In this document: one piece after another, positions 1 through 12,175 of the stretch
Position numbering within the stretch: position 1 is the first letter of the stretch
Layout: each line of letters opens with the position of its first letter
Assembly: GCA_030998225.1 (NCBI GenBank)
Contig: JAPYXD010000697.1
Coordinates: 1,178,001-1,242,000 of the forward strand
Source of the DNA: Diplolepis rosae
Taxonomy: Eukaryota; Arthropoda; Insecta; Hymenoptera; Diplolepididae
Length of the DNA stretch: 64,000 nt
Reading direction: 5' to 3'
Made by a program: the position numbers and the translations under genes
The notes under the pieces: generated by a model
The model's database searches: none
Told to the model about the DNA's origin: nothing
What the model saw: only the letters and a program-made list of their open reading frames with translations

Positions 1-2633
1 TGCTAAAATAGTTATTCGCATATTTGATATTTTTGATAATACACGATTCAATATAGCATAAAAGGTTGAAAGCGAACAATAAAACCTTTTGTTTAACATA
101 GGAAAATGCGGATATGATTTTTAGGTTTTTGACATAATTCACATTTTTAGGTTCGACACTAGACAATATGCAAAAATTGCATAATATGTGAATAATTTCA
201 CTTCTCGTGAACCTAAAAACTGTTATTCTGGTATTTGGCATCTTCGATAATACACGATTCAATATAGCTTGAAGAGATGAAACCGAACAATATAACTTCG
301 TACTAAACCTACGAAAGTGTAAAAAAGATTTATCAGTTTATTAAGCATAATTTAGGTAATACACGATTCAATATAGAAAAAATCGACGACAGCAATCAAT
401 AAACCTTTTTGTTGAACATACGAAAATGCGAATGCGATTTTTAGGTTTTTGACAAATTTCACTTTTTTAGGTTCGACACTAGACAATATGCAAACATTGC
501 ATAATATGTGAACATTTTTACTTCTCGCGAAGCTAAAAACTGTTATTCTCATAATTTGCAACATCGATAAGACACAATTCAATATAGCATGAAAAGATAA
601 AACCGAGCAATATAACTTCGTACTTAACCTACGAAAGTGTAAATACGATTTTTCAGTTTATAAAGCATGCACGTTTCAAGGTTCGAAACTAAACATTACT
701 CAAACATTGCTTAGTATGTGATCATTTTTAATTCTCGTGATGCTAAAAAAAGTTATTCGCATATTTGATATTTTAGATAATATACGATACATACATACGA
801 AAATGCGAATGCGATTTTTAGGTTTTTGACAAAATTCACATTTTAGGTTCGACACTAGACAATATACAAACATGGCATAATATGTAAACATTTTGACTTC
901 TCGCGAAGTTAATAACTGTTATTCTCATACTTGGCCACATCGATAAGACAAACTCCACACTCGACACATGAAGAGGCGAAAACGAACATTGAAACTTCGT
1001 ACTTAACCTACGAAAGTGTAAATACGATTTTTCAGTTTATAAAGCATGCACGTTTCAAGGTTCGAAACTAAACATTACTCAAACATTGCTTAGTATGTGA
1101 TCATTTTTACTTCTCGTGTTGCTAAAAACAGTTATTCGCATATTTGATATTTTTGATAATACACGATTCAGTATAGCATAAAAGGTTGAAAGCGAACAAT
1201 AAAACGTTTTGTTTAACATACGAAAATGCGGATACGGTTTTTAGGTTTTTGACAAATTTCACTTTTTTCGGTTCGACACTAGACAATATGCAAACATTGC
1301 ATAATATGTGAACATTTTCACTTCTCGTGAACCTAAAAACTGTTATTCTGGTATTTGGCATCTTCGATAATACACGATTCAATATAGCTTGAAGAGATGA
1401 AACCGAACAATATAACTTCGTACTAAGCCTATGAAAGTGTAAATACGATTTTTCAGTTTATTAAGCATAATTTAGGTAATACACGATTCAATATAGAAAA
1501 AAACGACGACAGAAATCAATAAACCTTTTTGTTGAACATACGAAAATGCGAATGCGATTTTTAGGTTTTTGACCAAATTCACATTTTAGGTTCGACACTA
1601 GACAATATACAAATATTGCATAATATGTGAACATTTTTACTTCTCGCGAAGCTAAAAACTGTTATTCTTATATTTGGCAACTTCGATAATACACAATTCA
1701 ATATAGCGTGAAAAGATAAAACCGAACAATATAACTTCGTACTTAACCTACGAAAGTGTAAATACGATTTTTCAGTTTATAAAGCATGCACATTTCAAGG
1801 TTCGAAACTGAACATTACTCAAACATTGCTTAGTATGTGATCATTTTTAATTCTCGTGATGCTAAAAAAAGTTATTCGCATATTTGATATTGTAGATAAT
1901 ATACGATACATACATACGAAAATGCGATTTTTAGGTTTTTGACAAAATTCACATTTTAGGTTCGACACTAGACAATATACAAACATTGCTTAATATGTGA
2001 ACATTTTGACTTCTCGCGAAGTTAATATCTGTTATTCTCATAATTGGCAACTTCGATAATACACAATTCAATATAGCATGAAAAGATAAAACCGAGCAAT
2101 ATAACTTCGTACTTAACCTACGAAAGTGTAAATACGATTTTTCAGTTTATAAAGCATGCACGTTTCAAGTTTCGAAACTGAACATTACTCAAACATTGCT
2201 TAGTATGTGATCATTTTTAATTCTCTTAATGCTAAAAACAGTTATTTGTATATTTGATATTTTTGATAATACACGATTCAATATAGCATAAAAGGTTGAA
2301 AGCGATCAATAAAACGTTTTGTTTAACATAGGAAAATGCGGATACGATTTTTAGGTTTTTTTAGGTTCGACACTAGACAATATGCAAAAATTGCATAATA
2401 TGTGAATATTTTCACTTCTCGTGAACCTTAAAACTGTTATTCTGGTATTTGGCATCTTATATAATACACGATTCACTATAGCTTGAAGAGATGAAACCGA
2501 ACAATATAACTAATATAAACCTACGAAAGTGTAAATACGGTTTTTCAGTTTATAAATCATGCACGTTTCAAGGTTCGAAACTGAACATTACTCAAACATT
2601 GCTTAGTATGTGATCATTTTTAATTCTCGTGAT
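1..2633. repeat. Domain I HOR, partial copy cut by the window start
   Basis: Modules in order: A 2-211, C 212-531, B 532-741, S 742-907, B 908-1120, A 1121-1331, C 1332-1650, B 1651-1860, S 1861-2020, B 2021-2230, A4 with 16 bp deletion 2231-2425, B4 2426-2633. The S at 1861-2020 is only 160 bp because one of the two AATGCG units is missing, which looks like slippage. The B at 908-1120 has a private substitution block near 948-968. Confidence 0.85.
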
Positions 2634-5600
2634 GCTAAAAAAAGTTATTCGCATATTTGATATTTTAGATAATATACGATACATACATACGAAAATGCGA
2701 ATGCGATTTTTAGGTTTTTGACAAAATTCACATTTTAGGTTCGACACTAGACAATATACAAACATTGCTTAATATGTGAACCTTTTGACTTCTCGCGAAG
2801 TTAATATCTGTTATTCTCATAATTGGCAACTTCGATAATACACAATTCAATATAGCATGAAGAGGCGAAAACGAACATTGAAACTTCGTACTTAACCTAC
2901 GAAAGTGTAAATACGATTTTTCAGTTTATAAAGCATGCACGTTTCAAGGTTCGAAACTAAACATTACTCAAACATTGCTTAGTATGTGATCATTTTTAAT
3001 TCTCGTGATGCTAAAAAAAGTTATTCGCATATTTGATATTTTAGATAATATACGATACATACATACGAAAATGCGAATGCGATTTTTAGGTTTTTGACAA
3101 AATTCACATTTTAGGTTCGACACTAGACAATATACAAACATTGCTTAATATGTGAACATTTTGACTTCTCGCGAAGTTAATATCTGTTATTCTCATAATT
3201 GGCAACTTCGATAAGACACAATTCAATATAGCATGAAGAGGCGAAAACGAACATTGAAACTTCGTACTTAACCTACGAAAGTGTAAATACGATTTTTCAG
3301 TTTATAAAGCATGCACGTTTCAAGGTTCGAAACTGAACATTACTCAAACATTGCTTAGTATGTGATCATTTTTAATTCTCGTGATGCTAAAAACAGTTAT
3401 TCGCATATTTGATATTTTTGATAATACACGATTCAATATAGCATAAAAGGTTGAAAGCGAACAATAAAACGTTTTGTTTAACATACGAAAATGCGGATAC
3501 GGTTTTTAGGTTTTTGACAAATTTCACTTTTTTAGGTTCGACACTAGACAATATGCAAAAATTGCATAATATGTGAATATTTTCACTTCTCGTGAACCTA
3601 AAAACTGTTATTCTGGTATTTGGCATCTTCGATAATACACGATTCAATATAGCTTGAAGAGATGAAACCGAACAATATAACTTCGTACTAAACCTACGAA
3701 AGTGTAAAAAAGATTTTTCAGTTTATTAAGCATAATTTAGGTAATACACGATTCAATATAGAAAAAATCGACGACAGCAATCAATAAACCTTTTTGTTGA
3801 ACATACGAAAATGCGAATGCGATTTTTAGGTTTTTGACAAAATTCACATTTTAGGTTCGACACTAGACAATATACAAACATTGCATAATATGTGAACATT
3901 TTTACTTCTCGCGAAGCTAAAAACTGTTATTCTTATATTTGGCAACTTCGATAATACACAATTCAATATAGCGTGAAAAGATAAAACCGAACAATATAAC
4001 TTCGTACTTAACCTACGAAAGTGTAAATACGATTTTTCAGTTTATAAAGCATGCACGTTTCAAGGTTCGAAACTGAACATTACTCAAACATTGCTTAGTA
4101 TGTGATCATTTTTAATTCTCGTGATGCTAAAAAAAGTTATTCGCATATTTGATATTTTAGATAATATACGATACATACATACGAAAATGCGAATGCGATT
4201 TTTAGGTTTTTGACAAAATTCACATTTTAGGTTCGACACTAGACAATATGCAAAAATTGCATGATATGTGAATATTTTCACTTCTCGTGAACCTAAAAAC
4301 TGTTATTCTGGTATTTGGCATCTTCGATAATACACGATTCAATATAGCTTGAAGAGATGAAACCGAACAATATAACTTCGTACTTAACCTACGAAAGTGT
4401 AAATACGATTTTTCAGTTTATAAAGCATGCACGTTTCAAGGTTCGAATCTGAACATTACTCAAACATTGCTTAGTATGTGATCATTTCTAATTCTCGTGA
4501 TGCTAAAAACAGTTATTCGCATATTTGATATTTTTGATAATACACGATTCAATATAGCATAAAAGGTTGAAAGCGAACAATAAAACGTTTTGTTTAACAT
4601 AGGAAAATGCGGATATGGTTTTTAGGTTTTTGACAAATTTCACTTTTTTAGGTTGGACACTAGACAATATGCAAAAATTGCATAATATGTGAACATTTTT
4701 ACTTCTCGCGAAGCTAAAAACTGTTATTCTCATAATTTGCAACTTCTATAAGACACAATTCGATATATCATTATAAGTTAAAACCGAACAATATAACTTC
4801 GTACTTAACCTACGAAAGTGTAAATACGATTTTTCAGTTTATAAAGCATGCACGTTTCAAGGTTCGAAACTGAACATTACTCAAACATTGCTTAGTATGT
4901 GATCATTTTTAATTCTCGTGATGCTAAAAAAAGTTATTCGCATATTTGATATTTTAGATAATATACGATACATACATACGAAAATGCGAATGCGATTTTT
5001 AGGTTTTTGACAAAATTCACATTTTAGGTTCGACACTAGACAATATACAAACATGGCATAATATGTAAACATTTTGACTTCTCGCGAAGTTAATATCTGT
5101 TATTCTCATAATTGGCAACTTCGATAAGACACAATTCGATATAGCATGAAGAGGCGAAAACGAACATTGAAACTTCGTACTTAACCTACGAAAGTGTAAA
5201 TACGATTTTTCAGTTTATAAAGCATGCACGTTTCAAGGTTCGAAACTAAACATTACTCAAACATTGCTTAGTATGTGATCATTTTTACTTCTCGTGATGC
5301 TAAAAACAGTTATTCGCATATTTGATATTTTTGATAATACACGATTCAATATAGCATAAAAGGTTGAAAGCGAACAATAAAACGTTTTGTTTAACATAGG
5401 AAAATGCGGATACGATTTTTAGGTTTTTAATAATAATATGCAAAAATTGCATAATATGTGAATATTTTCACTTCTCGTGAACCTAAAAACTGTTATTCTG
5501 GTATTTGGCATCTTCGATAATACACGATTCAATATAGCTTGAAGAGATGAAACCGAACAATATAACTTCGTACTAAGCCTATGAAAGTGTAAATACGATT

Positions 5601-6788
5601 TTTCAGTTTATTAAGCATAATTTAGGTAATACACGATTCAATATAGAAAAAAACGACGACAGAAATCAATAAACCTTTTTGTTGAACATACGAAAATGCG
5701 AATGCGATTTTTAGGTTTTTGACCAAATTCACATTTTAGGTTCGACACTAGACAATATACAAATATTGCATAATATGTGAACATTTTTACTTCTCGCGAA
5801 GCTAAAAACTGTTATTCTTATATTTGGCAACTTCGATAATACACAATTCAATATAGCGTGAAAAGATAAAACCGAACAATATAACTTCGTACTTAACCTA
5901 CGAAAGTGTAAATACGATTTTTCAGTTTATAAAGCATGCACATTTCAAGGTTCGAAACTGAACATTACTCAAACATTGCTTAGTATGTGATCATTTTTAC
6001 TTCTCGTGATGCTAAAAAAGTTATTCGCATATTTGATATTGTAGATAATATACGATACATACATACGAAAATGCGAATGCGATTTTTAGGTTTTTGACAA
6101 AATTCACATTTTAGGTTCGACACTAGACAATATACAAACATTGCTTAATATGTGAACATTTTGACTTCTCGCGAAGTTAATATCTGTTATTCTCATAATT
6201 GGCAACTTCGATAAGACACAATTCAATATAGCATGAAAAGATATAACAGATCAATATAACATCGTACTTAACCTACGAAAGTGTAAATACGATTTTTCAG
6301 TTTATAAAGCATGCACGTTTCAAGTTTCGAAACTGAACATTACTCAAACATTGCTTAGTATGTGATCATTTTTAATTCTCTTAATGCTAAAAACAGTTAT
6401 TTGTATATTTGATATTTTTGATAATACACGATTCAATATAGCATAAAAGGTTGAAAGCGATCAATAAAACGTTTTGTTTAACATAGGAAAATGCGGATAC
6501 GATTTTTAGGTTTTTTTAGGTTCGACACTAGACAATATGCAAAAATTGCATAATATGTGAATATTTTCACTTCTCGTGAACCTTAAAACTGTTATTCTGG
6601 TATTTGGCATCTTATATAATACACGATTCACTATAGCTTGAAGAGATGAAACCGAACAATATAACTAATATAAACCTACGAAAGTGTAAATACGGTTTTT
6701 CAGTTTATAAATCATGCACGTTTCAAGGTTCGAAACTGAACATTACTCAAACATTGCTTAGTATGTGATCATTTTTAATTCTCGTGAT
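2634..6788. repeat. Domain I HOR copy, 4155 bp, 20 modules
   Basis: Modules: S 2634, B 2800, S 3010, B 3176, A 3386, C 3597, B 3916, S 4126, B 4292, A 4502, B 4713, S 4923, B 5089, A 5299-5481 (183 bp, 28 bp net loss), C 5482, B 5801, S 6011, B 6176, A4 with 16 bp deletion 6386, B4 6581-6788. Lengths sum to 4155. The B at 4713-4922 has a private cluster of changes at about 4745-4780. The last 14 modules match the next copy in order. Confidence 0.87.
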
Positions 6789-9700
6789 GCTAAAAAAAGT
6801 TATTCGCATATTTGATATTTTAGATAATATACGATACATACATACGAAAATGCGAATGCGATTTTTAGGTTTTTGACAAAATTCACATTTTAGGTTCGAC
6901 ACTAGACAATATACAAACATTGCTTAATATGTGAACATTTTGACTTCTCGCGAAGTTAATATCTGTTATTCTCATAATTGGCAACTTCGATAAGACACAA
7001 TTCAATATAGCATGAAGAGGCGAAAACGAACATTGAAACTTCGTACTTAACCTACGAAAGTGTAAATACGATTTTTCAGTTTATAAAGCATGCACGTTTC
7101 AAGGTTCGAAACTAAACATTACTCAAAAATTGCTTAGTATGTGATCATTTTTACTTCTCGTGATGCTAAAACAGTTATTCGCATATTTGATATTTTAGAT
7201 AATATACGATTCAATAGAGAAAAAAACGAAGACAGCAAACAATAAAACTTTTTGTTGAACATACGAAAATGCGAATGCGATTTTTAGGTTTTTGACCAAA
7301 TTCACATTTTAGGTTCGACACTAGACAATATACAAACATTGCATAATATGTGAACATTTTTACTTCTCGCGAAGCTAAAAACTGTTATTCTTATATTTGG
7401 CAACTTCGATAATACACAATTCAATATAGCGTGAAAAGATAAAACCGAACAATATAACTTCGTACTTAACCTACGAAAGTGTAAATACGATTTTTCAGTT
7501 TATAAAGCATGCACGTTTCAAGGTTCGAAACTGAACATTACTCAAACATTGCTTAGTATGTGATCATTTTTAATTCTCGTGATGCTAAAAAAAGTTATTC
7601 GCATATTTGATATTTTAGATAATATACGATACATACATACGAAAATGCGAATGCGATTTTTAGGTTTTTGACAAAATTCACATTTTAGGTTCGACACTAG
7701 ACAATATGCAAAAATTGCATGATATGTGAATATTTTCACTTCTCGTGAACCTAAAAACTGTTATTCTGGTATTTGGCATCTTCGATAATACACGATTCAA
7801 TATAGCTTGAAGAGATGAAACCGAACAATATAACTTCGTACTTAACCTACGAAAGTGTAAATACGATTTTTCAGTTTATAAAGCATGCACGTTTCAAGTT
7901 TCGAAACTGAACATTACTCAAACATTGCTTAGTATGTGATCATTTCTAATTCTCGTGATGCTAAAAACAGTTATTCGCATATTTGATATTTTTGATAATA
8001 CACGATTCAATATAGCATAAAAGGTTGAAAGCGAACAATAAAACGTTTTGTTTAACATAGGAAAATGCGGATATGGTTTTTAGGTTTTTGACAAATTTCA
8101 CTTTTTTAGGTTGGACACTAGACAATATGCAAACATGGCATAATATGATAACATTTTTACTTCTCGAGAAGCTAAAAACTGTTATTCTCATAATTTGCAA
8201 CTTCGATAAGACACAATTCAATATAGCATGAAAAGATAAAACCGAACAATATAACTTCGTACTTAACCTACGAAAGTGTAAATACGATTTTTCAGTTTAT
8301 AAAGCATGCACGTTTCAAGGTTCGAAACTGAACATTACTCAAACATTGCTTAGTATGTGATCATTTTTAATTCTCGTGATGCTAAAAAAAGTTATTCGCA
8401 TATTTGATATTTTAGATAATATACGATACATACATACGAAAATGCGAATGCGATTTTTAGGTTTTTGACAAAATTCACATTTTAGGTTCGACACTAGACA
8501 ATATACAAACATGGCATAATATGTAAACATTTTGACTTCTCGCGAAGTTAATATCTGTTATTCTCATAATTGGCAACTTCGATAAGACACAATTCAATAT
8601 AGCATGAAGAGGCGAAAACGAACATTGAAACTTCGTACTTAACCTACGAAAGTGTAAATACGATTTTTCAGTTTATAAAGCATGCACGTTTCAAGGTTCG
8701 AAACTAAACATTACTCAAACATTGCTTAGTATGTGATCATTTTTACTTCTCGTGATGCTAAAAACAGTTATTCGCATATTTGATATTTTTGATAATACAC
8801 GATTCAATATAGCATAAAAGGTTGAAAGCGAACAATAAAACGTTTTGTTTAACATACGAAAATGCGGATACGGTTTTTAGGTTTTTGACAAATTTCACTT
8901 TTTTCGGTTCGACACTAGACAATATGCAAACATTGCATAATATGTGAACATTTTCACTTCTCGTGAACCTAAAAACTGTTATTCTGGTATTTGGCATCTT
9001 CGATAATACACGATTCAATATAGCTTGAAGAGATGAAACCGAACAATATAACTTCGCACTAAGCCTATGAAAGTGTAAATACGATTTTTCAGTTTATTAA
9101 GCATAATTTAGGTAATACACGATTCAATATAGAAAAAAACGACGACAGAAATCAATAAACCTTTTTGTTGAACATACGAAAATGCGAATGCGATTTTTAG
9201 GTTTTTGACCAAATTCACATTTTAGGTTCGACACTAGACAATATACAAATATTGCATAATATGTGAACATTTTTACTTCTCGCGAAGCTAAAAACTGTTA
9301 TTCTTATATTCGCCAACTTCGATAATACACAATTCAATATAGCATGAAAAGATAAAACCGAACAATATAACTTCGTACTTAACCTACGAAAGTGTAAATA
9401 CGATTTTTCAGTTTATAAAGCATGCACGTTTCAAGGTTCGAAACTGAACATTACTCAAACATTGCTTAGTATGTGATCATTTTTACTTCTCGTGATGCTA
9501 AAACAGTTATTCGCATATTTGATATTTTTGATAATATACGATACATACATACGAAAATGCGAATGCGATTTTTAGGTTTTTGACAAAATTCACATTTTAG
9601 GTTCGACACTAGACAATATACAAACATTGCTTAATATGTGAACATTTTGACTTCTCGCGAAGTTAATATCTGTTATTCTCATAATTGGCAACTTCGATAA

Positions 9701-10274
9701 TACACAATTCAATATAGCATGAAAAGATAAAACCGAACAATATAACTTCGTACTTAACCTACGAAAGTGTAAATACGATTTTTCAGTTTATAAAGCATGC
9801 ACGTTTCAAGTTTCGAAACTGAACATTACTCAAACATTGCTTAGTATGTGATCATTTTTAATTCTCTTAATGCTAAAAACAGTTATTTGTATATTTGATA
9901 TTTTTGATAATACACGATTCAATATAGCATAAAAGGTTGAAAGCGATCAATAAAACGTTTTGTTTAACATAGGAAAATGCGGATATGGTTTTTAGGTTTT
10001 TTTAGGTTCGACACTAGACAATATGCAAAAATTGCATAATATGTGAATATTTTCACTTCTCGTGAACCTTAAAACTGTTATTCTGGTATTTGGCATCTTA
10101 TATAATACACGATTCACTATAGCTTGAAGAGATGAAACCGAACAATATAACTAATATAAACCTACGAAAGTGTAAATACGGTTTTTCAGTTTATAAATCA
10201 TGCACGTTTCAAGGTTCGAAACTGAACATTACTCAAACATTGCTTAGTATGTGATCATTTTTAATTCTCGTGAT
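6789..10274. repeat. Domain I HOR copy, 3486 bp, 17 modules
   Basis: Modules: S 6789, B 6955, recombinant A 7165-7373, B 7374, S 7584, B 7750, A 7960, B 8171, S 8381, B 8547, A 8757, C 8968, B 9287, S 9497, B 9662, A4 with 16 bp deletion 9872-10066, B4 10067-10274. Lengths sum to 3486. It matches the preceding copy except that an S-B-A-C segment there is replaced by the single recombinant module at 7165-7373. The A at 7960-8170 ends TTCTCGAGAA rather than TTCTCGCGAA. Confidence 0.87.
7165..7373. repeat. Recombinant module: S head joined to C tail (209 bp)
   Basis: It starts GCTAAAACAGTTATTCGC with the S-type TTTTAGATAATATACGATTC and then continues GAAAAAAACGAAGACAGC, the tail otherwise seen only in C. 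In the preceding copy the matching place holds S-B-A-C (3010-3915). Exchange between the S and the C tail would delete the modules in between and give this product, accounting for most of the 4155 versus 3486 bp difference. Confidence 0.8.
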
Positions 10275-12175
10275 GCTAAAAAAAGTTATTCGCATATTTG
10301 ATATTTTAGATAATATACGATACATACATACGAAAATGCGAATGCGATTTTTAGGTTTTTGACAAAATTCACATTTTAGGTTCGACACTAGACAATATAC
10401 AAACATTGCTTAATATGTGAACATTTTGACTTCTCGCGAAGTTAATATCTGTTATTCTCATAATTGGCAACTTCGATAATACACAATTCAATATAGCATG
10501 AAGAGGCGAAAACGAACATTGAAACTTCGTACTTAACCTACGAAAGTGTAAATACGATTTTTCAGTTTATAAAGCATGCAAGTTTCAAGGTTCGAAACTA
10601 AACATTACTCAAACATTGCTTAGTATGTGATCGTTTTTAATTCTCGTGATGCTAAAACAGTTATTCGCATATTTGATATTTTTGATAATACACGATTCAA
10701 TATAGCATAAAAGGTTGACAGCGAACAATAAAACGTTTTGTTTAACATACGAAAATGCGGATATGGTTTTTAGGTTTTTGACAAATTTCACTTTTTTAGG
10801 TTCGACACTAGACAATATGCAAACATTGCATAATATGTGAACATTTTGACTTCTCGCGAAATTAATATCTGTTATTCTCATAATTGGCAACTTCGATAAG
10901 ACACAATTCAATATAGCATGAAGAGGCGAAAACGAACATTGAAACTTCGTACTTAACCTACGAAAGTGTAAATACGATTTTTCAGTTTATAAAGCATGCA
11001 CGTTTCAAGGTTCGAAACTAAACATTACTCAAACATTGCTTAGTATGTGATCATTTTTAATTCTCGTGATGCTAAAAAAAGTTATTCGCATATTTGATAT
11101 TTTAGATAATATACGATTCAATACAGCATAAAAGGTTGACAGCGAACAATAAAACGTTTTGTTTAACATACGAAAATGCGGATATGGTTTTTAGGTTTTT
11201 GACAAATTTCACTTTTTTAGGTTCGACACTAGACAATATGCAAACATTGCATAATATGTGAACATTTTCACTTCTCGTGAACCTAAAAACTGTTATTCTG
11301 GTATTTGGCATAATCTATAATAAACGATTCAATATAGCTTGAAGAGATGAAACCGAACAATATAACTTCGCACTAAGCCTATATGAAAGTGTAAATACGA
11401 TTTTTCAGTTTATTAAGCATAATTTAGGTAATACACGATTCAATATAGAAAAAAACGACGACAGAAATCAATAAACCTTTTTGTTGAACATACGAAAATG
11501 CGAATGCATAATATAATAATATGTGAACATTTTTACTTCTCGCGAAGCTAAAAACTGTTATTCTTATATTTGGCAACTTCGATAATACACAATTCAATAT
11601 AGCGTGAAAAGATAAAACCGAACAATATAACTTCGTACTTAACCTACGAAAGTGTAAATACGATTTTTCAGTTTATAAAGCATGCACGTTTCAAGTTTCG
11701 AAACTGAACATTACTCAAACATTGCTTAGTATGTGATCATTTTTAATTCTCTTAATGCTAAAAACAGTTATTTGTATATTTGATATTTTTGATAATACAC
11801 GATTCAATATAGCATAAAAGGTTGAAAGCGATCAATAAAACGTTTTGTTTAACATATGATTATGCGGATACGATTTTTAGGTTTTAGACATAATTCACTT
11901 TTTTAGGTTCGACACTAGACAATATGCAAAAATTGCATAATATGTGAATATTTTCACTTCTCGTGAACCTTAAAACTGTTATTCTGGTATTTGGCATCTT
12001 ATATAATACACGATTCACTATAGCTTGAAGAGATGAAACCGAACAATATAACTATATTAAACCCTTGAAAGTGTAAATACGGTTTTTCAGTTTATAAATC
12101 ATGCACGTTTCAAGGTTCGAAACTGAACATTACTCAAACATTGCTTAGTATGTGATCATTTTTAATTCTCGTGAT
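10275..12175. repeat. Transition HOR copy, 1901 bp
   Basis: Modules: S 10275, B 10441, A 10651 (210 bp), B 10861, A 11071, deleted C 11282-11546 (265 bp), B 11547, A4 11757-11967 (first copy with the full domain II form), B4 11968-12175. The two B modules at 10441 and 10861 still carry the domain I AAGAGGCG variant, so the domain boundary lies inside this copy. B4 has a private ACTATATTAAACCCTTG change. Confidence 0.85.
11282..11546. repeat. C module with about 54 bp deletion and AT filler
   Basis: The normal stretch from GCGATTTTTAGG to the tail TATTGCATAATATGTGAAC is missing. GCGAATGC is followed directly by ATAATATAATAATATGTG (about 11508-11525). The B head also has a private GGCATAATCTATAATAAACG. 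Module length is 265 bp against 319. Confidence 0.82.

Larger units (their letters stand above)
1..10274. repeat. Domain I: long-period HOR territory (4155/3486 bp)
   Basis: Three HOR copies, the first partial, end at B4 markers starting 2467, 6622 and 10108. Two features separate this territory from the rest. First, A4 lacks 16 bp, so AGGTTTT runs straight into TTTAGG (2353-2365, 6508-6520, 9994-10006). Second, many B modules carry AAGAGGCGAAAACG (near 971, 2860, 3236, 5149, 7015 and 8607, then 10501 and 10921 just beyond). Segments repeat at a distance of 3458 bp (for example A modules at 4502 and 7960) and about 4150 bp (1431 and 5581). Confidence 0.88.

Noticed and set aside
4084..8530. 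Minus-strand frames of 63-65 codons in domain I as separate genes
   Set aside because: They span S modules and part of the next module and are identical in different HOR copies, as expected for satellite.
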